Positions 28,810 to 37,039 of a stretch of DNA of 64,000 nt are shown here, one piece after another; position 1 is the stretch's first letter, and each line of letters starts with the position of its first letter. The translations under genes were made by a program, and so were the position numbers. The notes under the pieces are model-generated. The model saw nothing but the letters and a program-made list of their open reading frames with translations, had not been told where the DNA came from and searched no databases. This DNA comes from Candidatus Xianfuyuplasma coldseepsis (GTDB lineage Bacteria > Bacillota_I > Bacilli_A > Izemoplasmatales > Izemoplasmataceae), in assembly GCF_014023125.1 (NCBI RefSeq), contig NZ_CP048914.1, positions 958,698-1,022,697 of the forward strand. Direction: 5' to 3'.

Positions 28810-28827
28810 TAAAATATACGGATTAAT

Positions 28828-28858
28828 ATAAACGGTTCAATAATAATCAAACGGCTAA
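28828..28858. promoter_or_regulatory. Two degenerate operator-like sites
   Basis: ATAAACGGTTCA (28828-28839) and TCAAACGGCTAA (28847-28858) match the palindrome TGAAACGTTTCA at 9 and 8 of 12 positions. They lie between the strong promoter and the two better sites, so several regulator dimers may bind here. Weak on its own. Confidence 0.3.
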
Positions 28859-28866
28859 ACTAAGCA

Positions 28867-28883
28867 GTCAAAACGTTTTCGAC
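28867..28883. promoter_or_regulatory. CG-centred operator, LacI or CcpA (cre) type
   Basis: GTCAAAACGTTTTCGAC is a near-perfect palindrome about 60 bases upstream of the main -35 box. With six bases each side of CG it matches the cre pattern at 12 of 14 positions. It could therefore serve CcpA or the LacI protein of the operon. Confidence 0.6.
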
Positions 28884-28903
28884 TATCAGCTGAGTAGATT
28901 AGG

Positions 28904-28915
28904 TGAAACGTTTCA
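28904..28915. promoter_or_regulatory. Perfect LacI-type operator
   Basis: TGAAACGTTTCA is a perfect 12-base palindrome. The same core recurs at 36911-36930 ahead of the second carbohydrate operon, which suggests one regulator (probably the LacI at 8223-9197) for both. Five bases each side of CG distinguishes it from a classical cre. Confidence 0.65.
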
Positions 28916-28946
28916 ACTGATTCAATATTCCACCCATATTTCGAAC

Positions 28947-29744
28947 TTAATCAGAACATGTTTGTAGCGTATTAATAGTGAAATCGATACTTCGTTTTAT
29001 TTCATTGAACGGGTTATTTGTAAGGAACTGATCCTGTTCAATAATGTAGTATTTTGTATTCTTTGAATACAGTGTTTCAATAATTGATTTGTAGTCCATA
29101 TTTCCGTCACCGATTGAACAATACACGGGTTTCGTTATCCAATCATTAACTAATTGTACTCGCATATCTTTTAAATGAACGATATCAAAATTGGCGTGGT
29201 ACTTCTGAATAAACTGTAGTGGATTGACACCAGCGGCTTGAAGCCAGTAGAAGTCGGGTAGAAACTGTACAACGCGTTGATCCATGTTTTGATACAAAAT
29301 ATCAAAAGGAATAAATGGTCCAAGTTGGACAAACTCAAATGAGTGATTATGGTAGGTTAGTTGAAGGCCTTGCTTCTGGAGTTTTGTTCCGAGAATGTTC
29401 ATCTCGAAAATAAAATGTTGATAGTCTTTGACTTTATCACGAGCAAACTTCGATGGCAAAGCGCCAACACCTACATACGGAATGTTCATATCGTGATGAA
29501 ACTGAACAATGTAATCAAATTCTTCTTGGAGTTGATTGTAATCAATGTGCGTTGCAATAATCTGAATACTATACTTGGGAAATAGTTCTTTGTACCAGGT
29601 AATCTTCTCATCGGTTAGTCGTCCAAAACCGGATAACTGGACATACTCACAGCCCATCGATTTTAGTTTTTGAAGGGTATCTTCCAGTGTTTCTTTGGTT
29701 TGAATGTAGTCGCGAAGGGAATATAATTGAACAGCTACATTCAT
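28947..29744 (-). CDS. Xylose-isomerase-like TIM-barrel protein
   Basis: This 265-residue protein belongs to the sugar phosphate isomerase/epimerase (AP-endonuclease 2) superfamily. Seen are MNVAVQLYSLRDYI at the start, TYHNHSFEF with metal-type His/Glu residues, DFYWLQAAGVNP, HLKDM and IGDGNMDY. It is cytoplasmic. It is the last gene of the second carbohydrate operon, and its ATG overlaps the sulfatase stop as ATGA. With the two Gfo/Idh/MocA dehydrogenases of the operon it may isomerise, or eliminate from, a 3-keto sugar. The family covers many reactions, so this is inference. No clear terminator follows, so readthrough into the next operon is possible. Confidence 0.85.
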   Translation of the reverse strand: MNVAVQLYSLRDYIQTKETLEDTLQKLKSMGCEYVQLSGFGRLTDEKITWYKELFPKYSIQIIATHIDYNQLQEEFDYIVQFHHDMNIPYVGVGALPSKFARDKVKDYQHFIFEMNILGTKLQKQGLQLTYHNHSFEFVQLGPFIPFDILYQNMDQRVVQFLPDFYWLQAAGVNPLQFIQKYHANFDIVHLKDMRVQLVNDWITKPVYCSIGDGNMDYKSIIETLYSKNTKYYIIEQDQFLTNNPFNEIKRSIDFTINTLQTCSD

Positions 29745-31210
29745 TTTTTAAACTCGTTAGGATGTTTGTCTTTATATTTCGGAATATAGGCTTCACGACC
29801 GGTTTTAGTTAAATGGTTTTCACAATAATGTTTTAAATTTCCATTGGCATGGAAAGGTCCACCTTCTCCAAGGACTATCCATAATGGATCTTGTTTGATT
29901 TCCATTTTCAGCATTTGTTCGTCCACCCATTCAAATAAGGCACTTTCACATTCGAGTTTTACTTCGGGCTTCTCTTCGACAATGTTATGAACTAAATGTG
30001 GATCGTCTTTGATATTAAACAGCATATGTTTCGGGAAGAAGTGATAACCATCGTGATAGGTGCGTACATAGAGATAATCATCTTTACGGACACTGCGTTG
30101 ACAAACGTGGGACATTTGCGACAAGAACAATTCCTTATGTCCGGATACTTTCCCTTCTAGTATCGTCTTAGCATAACTATTTCCATCCCAATATGTCGAT
30201 GGTTTTGTATAATTAATCAGTTCGGAAATGGTTGGAACCAAGTCCAAGTTGTAATGGAATCCTGTATCCACGTGGTTTTTCATTCCACCTGGCCATTTGA
30301 CAACCATTGGAATGCGACATGTAATATTGTCCGCGGTACCATGTTCGGCGTAGATTCCAAGTTCTCCCATATTTTCACCATGATCCGTGGAAATGATTAT
30401 CGCAGTATCTTCGTAGAGACCTTTTTCTTTCAGAAGATCAATGATGCGCCCAACCGCTTGATCCGCGTAATGGATACCTAAATCGTAGCCGTCAAAGAGA
30501 CGTTTCACATCATCCATAGTATCCAGTCTACCAGGTTGACGATAACGGAATCTCTCCGGTACTCGGTCGGAATACATCCCGATTTCTTGGGCACAATGTG
30601 GTCCTGCAAGTTTGAGGTGTTCTTCAAGAACATCGGCGGTTATCCATGAGGGGATGGGATCGTCTTCAAATGGATTTTTAACATCTTTGGGGACGCGATA
30701 GGGTGTGTGTGGATCCCAGAAATTAACATGTAAATACCAGTTATCTTCTTCGGCGTGATCTTCTAACCAACTCGTTGCGATAGGTAAGATTTCTTCAGCG
30801 GATTCATCACCGAATTTACCAGTATCGTAAATTTCATTGAAACCACAATAGTAATACCATGCGGAATGGCGAGAAGCAAATGGGGTGATTCCAACCGTAT
30901 GGAATCCATGGGTTCGAAGCATTCCGAAAAGACTGTCGGTTTCAAATCGATGTTTGAAGCTACGTTTCGGGTCTAACTTTAATTGGGAAGCGATTCGACC
31001 GTGATTGGTGACCCCGGTATTAATCCCAAACTGGCCACTGAATAATGCGGTACGTGATGGTAAGCAGGGCGCATCTGAGGTGTAATAGTGTTCAAATCGA
31101 ACCCCATCTTTTGCGATGGAATCAATGTTGGGTGTTGTGTTTCGGTGATACCCATAACATCCCAGATGATCGGCACGCATGGTATCAATATCAATATAGA
31201 TAATCCTCAT
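29741..31210 (-). CDS. Sulfatase, Cys-type, second copy
   Basis: This 489-residue type I sulfatase has metal-site Asp7 and Asp9 in YIDIDTMRADHLG, formylglycine signature C49-L-P-S-R53 followed by TALFSG, and STDHGENMGEL. It lacks a signal peptide, so it is cytoplasmic. It depends on formylglycine formation, and the only maturase visible is at 3274-4404 in the other operon, which ties the two operons functionally. It resembles the first sulfatase only in motifs, so it probably removes a different sulfate ester. SD AAAGGAGAG precedes the ATG. Confidence 0.92.
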   Translation of the reverse strand: MRIIYIDIDTMRADHLGCYGYHRNTTPNIDSIAKDGVRFEHYYTSDAPCLPSRTALFSGQFGINTGVTNHGRIASQLKLDPKRSFKHRFETDSLFGMLRTHGFHTVGITPFASRHSAWYYYCGFNEIYDTGKFGDESAEEILPIATSWLEDHAEEDNWYLHVNFWDPHTPYRVPKDVKNPFEDDPIPSWITADVLEEHLKLAGPHCAQEIGMYSDRVPERFRYRQPGRLDTMDDVKRLFDGYDLGIHYADQAVGRIIDLLKEKGLYEDTAIIISTDHGENMGELGIYAEHGTADNITCRIPMVVKWPGGMKNHVDTGFHYNLDLVPTISELINYTKPSTYWDGNSYAKTILEGKVSGHKELFLSQMSHVCQRSVRKDDYLYVRTYHDGYHFFPKHMLFNIKDDPHLVHNIVEEKPEVKLECESALFEWVDEQMLKMEIKQDPLWIVLGEGGPFHANGNLKHYCENHLTKTGREAYIPKYKDKHPNEFKK

Positions 31211-31212
31211 TG

Positions 31213-32469
31213 TTACTCTCCTTTCCGATGAAACTTAAGACGTTGTAATGCTCGTTGTACATAGTCGCTATTGGTTACAAGGGTGAGTACTGTTTGGTGT
31301 AGATAGTTATCTAGAGCAAGTAATGTTGGTCCCTTGTCAATTCCAATATAGCTATTGGAGTACCAAGGTTCCTCTTCAAAGTTAAACGAATCATATAATC
31401 CATATGGTCCCCACATCTTATTATCTAGCGCGAACTTTTGAAGTTGTTCAAGACTCTCTTTTGGGGTAAACATGATCGACGACAAACTAGCGTATGGCGC
31501 AACCGTACCATCGATCTTTGGCATATGATCCTTGACATGTTCGTTGCCCCATGGTGGTCCACCTACTACGCAGTACCCCCGTTTACAATGGGATGCGGTT
31601 AATCCCCAATACCCTTGTTTGAAGGTATTATATTGAGGGTTGTCGTTGCACCACTGTTTGTTTGCTAGGGTTGCGGCGATGCTATTGTTAAACCAGCTGA
31701 ATCCTGATTCATCAACATACGTATCAAAATCAATAAACAAGTGACTGAACTGATGAACAAAGAGGGCATTATTGAAGCAATGAACATATGGTTTTCCTCT
31801 ATAGGATCCAGTCGGACGATGAAAACTATCATAGAGTTTTTTAGCTAGTTTTGGGTCACAATCTTTTTGTCCGGCATATAGGATATACATCATTAATTGT
31901 TCGGCATAATGATCCCATGATGCTTTATTGAAGCCATCTTCGGTTTTATAACGTTCTTTTCCAAAGGCCATGCGGAATACTGGTTTGGTGTCGTGATCTT
32001 TTACCAAGTATTCCCAATCGGCTTCTTGGAGTAACTTATCGGAAATGCTTTCAACATCTTGCTTGAAATACTCTTTGACAGCAAGGACACCCATTAAGAA
32101 GATCGCTGTATCAATGGTGGAATATTCACTTGGTCGTCCTTTGTCTTTGCCCATCGTTTCGGCGGTGGACATGCGAATGAAATGCACATAAAATCCATGA
32201 CTCTTGTCAATGTTGTGGAAGATTGATTCCAAGGAGGTGAGTACGCGGTGATATCCTTCTTCAAATGTGATATATCCTCGTTCTACACCAATAACGATAG
32301 CAGCTAAGCCGTATCCAACCGAAGCAATGCTGGATCGATCGGGATGTTTGTCGGTTCCGAGAATCAGTCCATACCCTTTACTCGAAGGATCGGTGTTGGT
32401 GTTGTCCCAGAAGAAATGGAAGGATCCCTTCATTTCCTGTTCGATTAATTGTTTTAGTTTTTCGTCCAT
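31213..32469 (-). CDS. GH144-like enzyme, cytoplasmic paralogue
   Basis: This 418-residue member of the glycoamylase-like/GH144 family shares with the two lipoprotein copies SIASVGYGLAAIVIGVE, STIDTAIF, QFSHLFIDFD and WGLTASHCKRGY. It has no signal peptide or lipobox: the protein starts directly with MDEKLKQLIEQEMKGSFHFFW, the barrel itself. It therefore should act on imported oligosaccharides. Its 5' end overlaps the GH35-type gene by 16 bases. AAAGGAG lies 13 bases before the ATG. An exo-acting sophorose-releasing or substituent-specific role is possible. The DGPSGYSG stretch of the paralogues is replaced by HCKRGYCV, so specificity may have shifted. Confidence 0.82.
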   Translation of the reverse strand: MDEKLKQLIEQEMKGSFHFFWDNTNTDPSSKGYGLILGTDKHPDRSSIASVGYGLAAIVIGVERGYITFEEGYHRVLTSLESIFHNIDKSHGFYVHFIRMSTAETMGKDKGRPSEYSTIDTAIFLMGVLAVKEYFKQDVESISDKLLQEADWEYLVKDHDTKPVFRMAFGKERYKTEDGFNKASWDHYAEQLMMYILYAGQKDCDPKLAKKLYDSFHRPTGSYRGKPYVHCFNNALFVHQFSHLFIDFDTYVDESGFSWFNNSIAATLANKQWCNDNPQYNTFKQGYWGLTASHCKRGYCVVGGPPWGNEHVKDHMPKIDGTVAPYASLSSIMFTPKESLEQLQKFALDNKMWGPYGLYDSFNFEEEPWYSNSYIGIDKGPTLLALDNYLHQTVLTLVTNSDYVQRALQRLKFHRKGE

Positions 32470-34778
32470 GTGATGGTATGTACTCCTTTGGTGAGATGAA
32501 TGATGTTGTTATTGATTGTGATAGTAGAAGAACTTGAAGGCGTATAATCTCCTTCAAAGGCTATTTTTTCATGATCATTTAAGGCGGTTAGTGTTACTGT
32601 TATTGAATCATCTGAAAGCTCTTTATGATGAATTTCACAAGTGGAATAGGTAATGGTGAAATCTTTGGCTATCGTCCAGTTTTCAGGAAGGATGAGACCT
32701 TTACGAAACGGTATTGTAAAGACATGATTATCAAAGATTCCGACCCCGTTTTGACGAATCGTTGTTGTTTTTTCAAACTCTTCAAAATTATGAATGAAGT
32801 AGAAGCGTCCTTGGGCAGATTCACGAATGACAATATTGATCCATTCATCAGTTTCAAAGGGAGCGTTAATATTGGACAACTCCAAAACGTCCTTGGTGAT
32901 GTCGTCAATGTAATCCCAATCGGATTTGATCGCCATTCCAAAGAGGTTGATTTGACCTTTACCCACTGATTGAACAAATCCTGTGACTTGACTATGATCT
33001 TGATCGAGAGTCGCATATCCTTCTTGCACATCATACACTTCAGCCACATGACAGTTGACGGAATCTTCTTCTAAAATATGAACGCGCTGATAAGCACTAT
33101 TCAATTTCGTAACGCCAATCGCATCCGCAAGAATGGTGCAAGGACGTTCCCGTAAATCTCTCTCGGGGAGTTTTGGATATAAGAAGAGGTGACCTCCTTC
33201 TTTCATGTATGTAACGAGCTTTTTCTGAACAGGCTTATCCATCCACAAAGTACTAAAAACAATCAATGTCGGATGGGAGGACACATCAATCGGAGTAGGA
33301 TCTAATAAATCAATACTATCAAAGGAGATGTTGTTCATGGCGAGTGATTTACCAACGCCATTAAACAGATAGGTTTGTCGTTCTCGTGTCATCGTATTGG
33401 ATTGGTGACGGGTATACGAATTGTTGTATTCGGTCATGAAGTAATCGGGATAGAAACCAAAGGTTGTTGATGTTTGATACGATGCATCAAGCAATGCTTC
33501 ACCATATGTTTTTACAACATCAACTAAACGCTGAATTACGAAATAGTGTCGTCGTAATTCCCCATTCATTCCGATAGCTGCTTGCCAATCGTGACGCCGG
33601 GAAATCATCCCCATTTCATCAAAGTTTTCGCCACCGACAAACATATAGTAATTGATCGCATTCATCCCGTTTGATATCGCTAAGCGAGATTTTAAATCAT
33701 GGGTTGTCGGTTGTAAACGGGGAACCCCGTTTTGAAAACCACCTTGAAATTCTGCACTGAATAGTGGTTGATTCTGCGGTTGAATCGCTGCCGTGAAACT
33801 ATTGGCAATAATCACATCAAAAAAGTTCTCACTAACAATATTTCCAACATAATAATCTCCAGCCAAGATAACCTCAGGTATTGTTCTTGTTTCATAGAGT
33901 TGAGAGAGCCCGACAGGGTAGCGAAATCCCCTTTTTGCATAATCAATTTGGGAGAATCCATGAATATTAACTACTGGGGGAACGACGCTACCCCGCTCTC
34001 TAGAGAAGGAGATTAGTAGATTTAGATAATCTTTAATATAACCGCGGAAGAAGGTTTTATAGCATTGATTCAGTTGAATTGATTCTTCCTTTGTTGTTTG
34101 CTCTTGTTTATATGCACTTAGTAGTTGATCCCATGTTTCACAAGTTGATTTTTTAAGTAAAGACGGATTGTATGTTTCCAGATGACGAATAAAGTACGAT
34201 AACGTCACATCACTGTAGTCTCCTTGTTGGGTAACCCAGTGAAACATCCCCACTTCATTATCGTATTGTGTCATAATGATTGGTCCACCGTTTTGGATTT
34301 CAAACGGAACCAAAACATCAAAGACATGGTTGTACCATTTCTGAACTTTTTCTAGATATGTCGGATGAAGATAACTGACAACGCTATTATTGTTGTGGTA
34401 CTCACCATTTTCTTTTTGAGCGCGAATTTCTGGATAATTATTAAGTAACCATGCTGGTAAACCGGAGTTTACAGTTTCGGCCATGACGTACGGGCCAGGA
34501 CGTACTAGTAAATACAATCCGGCATCTTGGACATATTGAATGAAACTAATCAAATCTTTCTCGGGACATGTCGATCCATCGAGATCCATCTGGCCTTCTT
34601 CAACTTCATGCCACATCCACGGGATGTAGGTACTAACCAAGTTAAAACCGGCATCCTTTATCTTTTTAATCCGATCCTTCCAGTCGTTTTTATGAACCCG
34701 GAAATAATGCAGTTCTCCACCCCATAGGAAGGGTTTATCTTGATTGATAATAAATCGCTTATTGTCATAGGTAATCAT
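32454..34778 (-). CDS. GH35-type beta-galactosidase-like enzyme, second copy
   Basis: This 774-residue cytoplasmic TIM-barrel hydrolase is a distant paralogue of 5830-8226. Parallel landmarks are GGELHYFRVHKNDWKDRI, STYIPWMWHE, VRPGPYVMAET, probable acid/base Glu175 in QYDNEVG, and probable nucleophile Glu343 in LFSAEFQGG. A C-terminal beta-domain follows. AGGAGG precedes the ATG. It sits between the oxidoreductases and the cytoplasmic GH144. Beta-galactosidase activity is the usual family role; the context of glucan and sulfate removal leaves room for a different sugar. Confidence 0.82.
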   Translation of the reverse strand: MITYDNKRFIINQDKPFLWGGELHYFRVHKNDWKDRIKKIKDAGFNLVSTYIPWMWHEVEEGQMDLDGSTCPEKDLISFIQYVQDAGLYLLVRPGPYVMAETVNSGLPAWLLNNYPEIRAQKENGEYHNNNSVVSYLHPTYLEKVQKWYNHVFDVLVPFEIQNGGPIIMTQYDNEVGMFHWVTQQGDYSDVTLSYFIRHLETYNPSLLKKSTCETWDQLLSAYKQEQTTKEESIQLNQCYKTFFRGYIKDYLNLLISFSRERGSVVPPVVNIHGFSQIDYAKRGFRYPVGLSQLYETRTIPEVILAGDYYVGNIVSENFFDVIIANSFTAAIQPQNQPLFSAEFQGGFQNGVPRLQPTTHDLKSRLAISNGMNAINYYMFVGGENFDEMGMISRRHDWQAAIGMNGELRRHYFVIQRLVDVVKTYGEALLDASYQTSTTFGFYPDYFMTEYNNSYTRHQSNTMTRERQTYLFNGVGKSLAMNNISFDSIDLLDPTPIDVSSHPTLIVFSTLWMDKPVQKKLVTYMKEGGHLFLYPKLPERDLRERPCTILADAIGVTKLNSAYQRVHILEEDSVNCHVAEVYDVQEGYATLDQDHSQVTGFVQSVGKGQINLFGMAIKSDWDYIDDITKDVLELSNINAPFETDEWINIVIRESAQGRFYFIHNFEEFEKTTTIRQNGVGIFDNHVFTIPFRKGLILPENWTIAKDFTITYSTCEIHHKELSDDSITVTLTALNDHEKIAFEGDYTPSSSSTITINNNIIHLTKGVHTITWTKN

Positions 34779-34812
34779 ACGAATACCTCCTTATAGTAGT
34801 ACATCTATCGAG

Positions 34813-35790
34813 TTAAGACTGATAGACGATATCGATTATTCGGGATGTTTCTAATGTATCAACACCGCGAACATAGTTTTTATTGTCATGAATAATGGCG
34901 TCATAGAACTGTCGAATAATATCAATGTGGCCACTACCGAAATACGATTTTACACCCTCGCGCGTCGTATTCTCAGCAACTTTCTCTAGTTCGTTATCGT
35001 TCATCTGATAGAGTGTTTCGCCAATTTGATAGAAATGCGCATGTTCAAAATGATATTCCAGTTGGACATCGGTACTCATCGCAAAACTATTGGTTGAGTT
35101 GAATAGACCTTTTGCCCCTGATGTAAAATCAAGGGTTAAGTAGGCATTGTCATCCACTTCAATGTAGGGATGATCAATGTTCATCCATGTTCCGTGGACG
35201 TGCTCTACCGTCCCGGCAATATGAATCATTAAATCCAAGGTATGAATCCCTTGATTAATTAACGACCCACCACCTTCTTCTTTCCACGTTCCCCGCCACA
35301 AAGCTTGGTTGTAGTATGTGGCATCGCGTAACCAGTGCACCATTCCTTTAATCCCAAGTAAGTTCCCATACGTCTTGTTCGTGACATAATCTTTGATCAA
35401 TGCAGTGGTTTTATCGGTTCGATGTTGAAAACAAACACTGAGGTATTTGTTTTTACGATCAGCTAGTTCGACCAATTCTTTTGCATGTTTATGATAGATT
35501 GTAAATGGTTTTTCCACGAAGACATGTTTGTTTGCTTGTAGGGCTTTCTTGGTGATAGGGTAATGTTCATGATGTGGTGTTAGTACATGAATGACGTCAA
35601 TCTTATCATCGCTAAGCATCGCTTCAAGGGTTTCATATACGTTGAAGTTATGTCCCTCTTGGTGCGATAATGCTTTCTCGTGATCAAGGTCATAAATCCC
35701 AACAATATGGGCATTTGTATATTGATTTATCGCTTCTACATGAAATGGATAAATCACGCCACAACCAACGATTCCGATTCCTAAACTCAT
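34813..35790 (-). CDS. Gfo/Idh/MocA oxidoreductase A
   Basis: This 325-residue NAD(P)-dependent sugar dehydrogenase family member has an N-terminal Rossmann fold (GIGIVGCGVIYPFH), the family motif EKPFTI with the catalytic Lys, and a C-terminal substrate domain with WRGTWKEEGGGSLINQGIHTLD. It is cytoplasmic. Its ATG overlaps the stop of the upstream paralogue (ATGA), so the two are translationally coupled. Substrates are typically sugars or cyclitols oxidised at C3 or C2. Possible use in redox-assisted glycoside cleavage is inferred from the adjacent TIM-barrel isomerases. Confidence 0.9.
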   Translation of the reverse strand: MSLGIGIVGCGVIYPFHVEAINQYTNAHIVGIYDLDHEKALSHQEGHNFNVYETLEAMLSDDKIDVIHVLTPHHEHYPITKKALQANKHVFVEKPFTIYHKHAKELVELADRKNKYLSVCFQHRTDKTTALIKDYVTNKTYGNLLGIKGMVHWLRDATYYNQALWRGTWKEEGGGSLINQGIHTLDLMIHIAGTVEHVHGTWMNIDHPYIEVDDNAYLTLDFTSGAKGLFNSTNSFAMSTDVQLEYHFEHAHFYQIGETLYQMNDNELEKVAENTTREGVKSYFGSGHIDIIRQFYDAIIHDNKNYVRGVDTLETSRIIDIVYQS

Positions 35791-36896
35791 GATTCATCCT
35801 CGATTCGCTGAATTAATTCTTTTAAGAATAAATCTTCATCCATTGATTCAATATGAACAACTTCATTGGTAAAGGCACTTAAATGGAACGCGTTACTAAT
35901 CGTTAATCCGTTGATTCCTTCAACACCAGGAGCTAGTAAATCATTTCCATAGAGAATTGCCTCAATAAAGTTATTCAGGATTTCAATGTGTTGAACACCC
36001 CAGGGGTTCTCTTTGATGTCATAGGTAACTGTTTCAACGTTTGGTGCTTCAAATTTATTCTCATGATCGATACTGTCAAATTCAGACTCAAACGGTGTCA
36101 ATTTATGAAATACAAGTTTCCCGTTTTCAATAATGATTTGGCCCCCATCGCCCACAATCTCGAAACGATTGGTACCGGGGTAATCATAGGTACTGGTTAC
36201 AAATACACCACTAGCACCGTTTTCGTATTCAACATAAGCCGTAACATCATTTTCAACAGCTATCTGACGATGTGCACCAAACTTCATATAAGCTCGTACG
36301 GTTTTTGGCATACCACAAATCCACTGCCACAAATCCAATTGATGGGGATCTTGATTTAATAACACACCTCCACCCTCACCATTCCACGTTGCCCGCCAGC
36401 CACCACTTTTGTAGTACGATGAACTGCGATACCAATTGGTGATAATCCAGTTCGTCCGACGGATTTCACCAAGGGCACCACTTTGAACAAGTTCTCGCGC
36501 TTTCTGATAGATTGGATTTGTCCGTTGATTGTACATAATACCAAACACCAAACTTGATTGTTCGGCATACTCATTTAAATCTCGGACGTTTTTCGTAAAC
36601 ACACCAATTGGTTTTTCACTTAGTAGGTGTTTCCCTTTTTGCATTGCTTTTAAACCATATATTGGATGATCATAATGTGGTGTGGCAATGATGACTGCAT
36701 CCAACGCTTCATCTTCAATGAACGCATCAAAATTGTCGTAAACCTTAACATTATGAAGTTCTCGTGCCCATGCTAATCGCTCGGGATTAATATCACAAAC
36801 TGAATATAAATAGGCATCATCAACTTTCCCTTCATAAAGGGATTTTGCATGAAATGTTCCCATACTTCCAATTCCTACTACTCCGACTTTTACCAT
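35787..36896 (-). CDS. Gfo/Idh/MocA oxidoreductase B
   Basis: This 369-residue Gfo/Idh/MocA dehydrogenase is the first gene of the second carbohydrate operon. The Rossmann motif is VGVVGIGSMGTFHA. The EKPIGVF motif and WRATWNGEGGGVLLNQDPHQLDLW are conserved. It is longer than its neighbour because of the C-terminal segment. AGGAGG precedes the ATG, and a 20-base perfect palindrome (36911-36930) lies in the leader. It probably uses NAD(P)+ on a monosaccharide or an intact disaccharide. The exact substrate is unknown. Confidence 0.9.
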   Translation of the reverse strand: MVKVGVVGIGSMGTFHAKSLYEGKVDDAYLYSVCDINPERLAWARELHNVKVYDNFDAFIEDEALDAVIIATPHYDHPIYGLKAMQKGKHLLSEKPIGVFTKNVRDLNEYAEQSSLVFGIMYNQRTNPIYQKARELVQSGALGEIRRTNWIITNWYRSSSYYKSGGWRATWNGEGGGVLLNQDPHQLDLWQWICGMPKTVRAYMKFGAHRQIAVENDVTAYVEYENGASGVFVTSTYDYPGTNRFEIVGDGGQIIIENGKLVFHKLTPFESEFDSIDHENKFEAPNVETVTYDIKENPWGVQHIEILNNFIEAILYGNDLLAPGVEGINGLTISNAFHLSAFTNEVVHIESMDEDLFLKELIQRIEDES

Positions 36897-36910
36897 TGGT
36901 TTCCTCCTAT

Positions 36911-36930
36911 TTAGTGAAACGTTTCACTAA
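36911..36930. promoter_or_regulatory. Perfect 20-base LacI-type operator
   Basis: TTAGTGAAACGTTTCACTAA is a perfect palindrome 15 bases upstream of the first start codon of the second operon, in its predicted transcribed leader. Its core equals the site at 28904-28915. A repressor bound here would block elongation or initiation. Confidence 0.8.
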
Positions 36931-36945
36931 GGGTTTAAAAAAATA

Positions 36946-36959
36946 TACAAGCGTTTACA
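36946..36959. promoter_or_regulatory. cre-like site (CcpA)
   Basis: TACAAGCGTTTACA (plus strand) matches the catabolite-responsive element pattern at 12 of 14 positions. It lies just downstream of the predicted start of transcription of the second operon, the usual place for carbon catabolite repression. Confidence 0.5.
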
Positions 36960-36971
36960 TAGCTCAACTCT

Positions 36972-37000
36972 ATAATACATAAGACCCCAGTAAAAGGCAA
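36972..37000 (-). promoter_or_regulatory. Predicted promoter of the second carbohydrate operon
   Basis: On the minus strand TTGCCT (36995-37000) and TATTAT (36972-36977) are 17 bases apart. The placement puts both the cre-like site and the palindrome downstream of the start of transcription, consistent with repression. Confidence 0.5.
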
Positions 37001-37039
37001 CTATTATTACAAAAAAGAGTAAAAAAAGAACAATAATAA

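Noticed and set aside
35988-36359. 123-residue plus-strand frame
   Set aside because: Antisense to a Gfo/Idh/MocA gene and without supporting signals.
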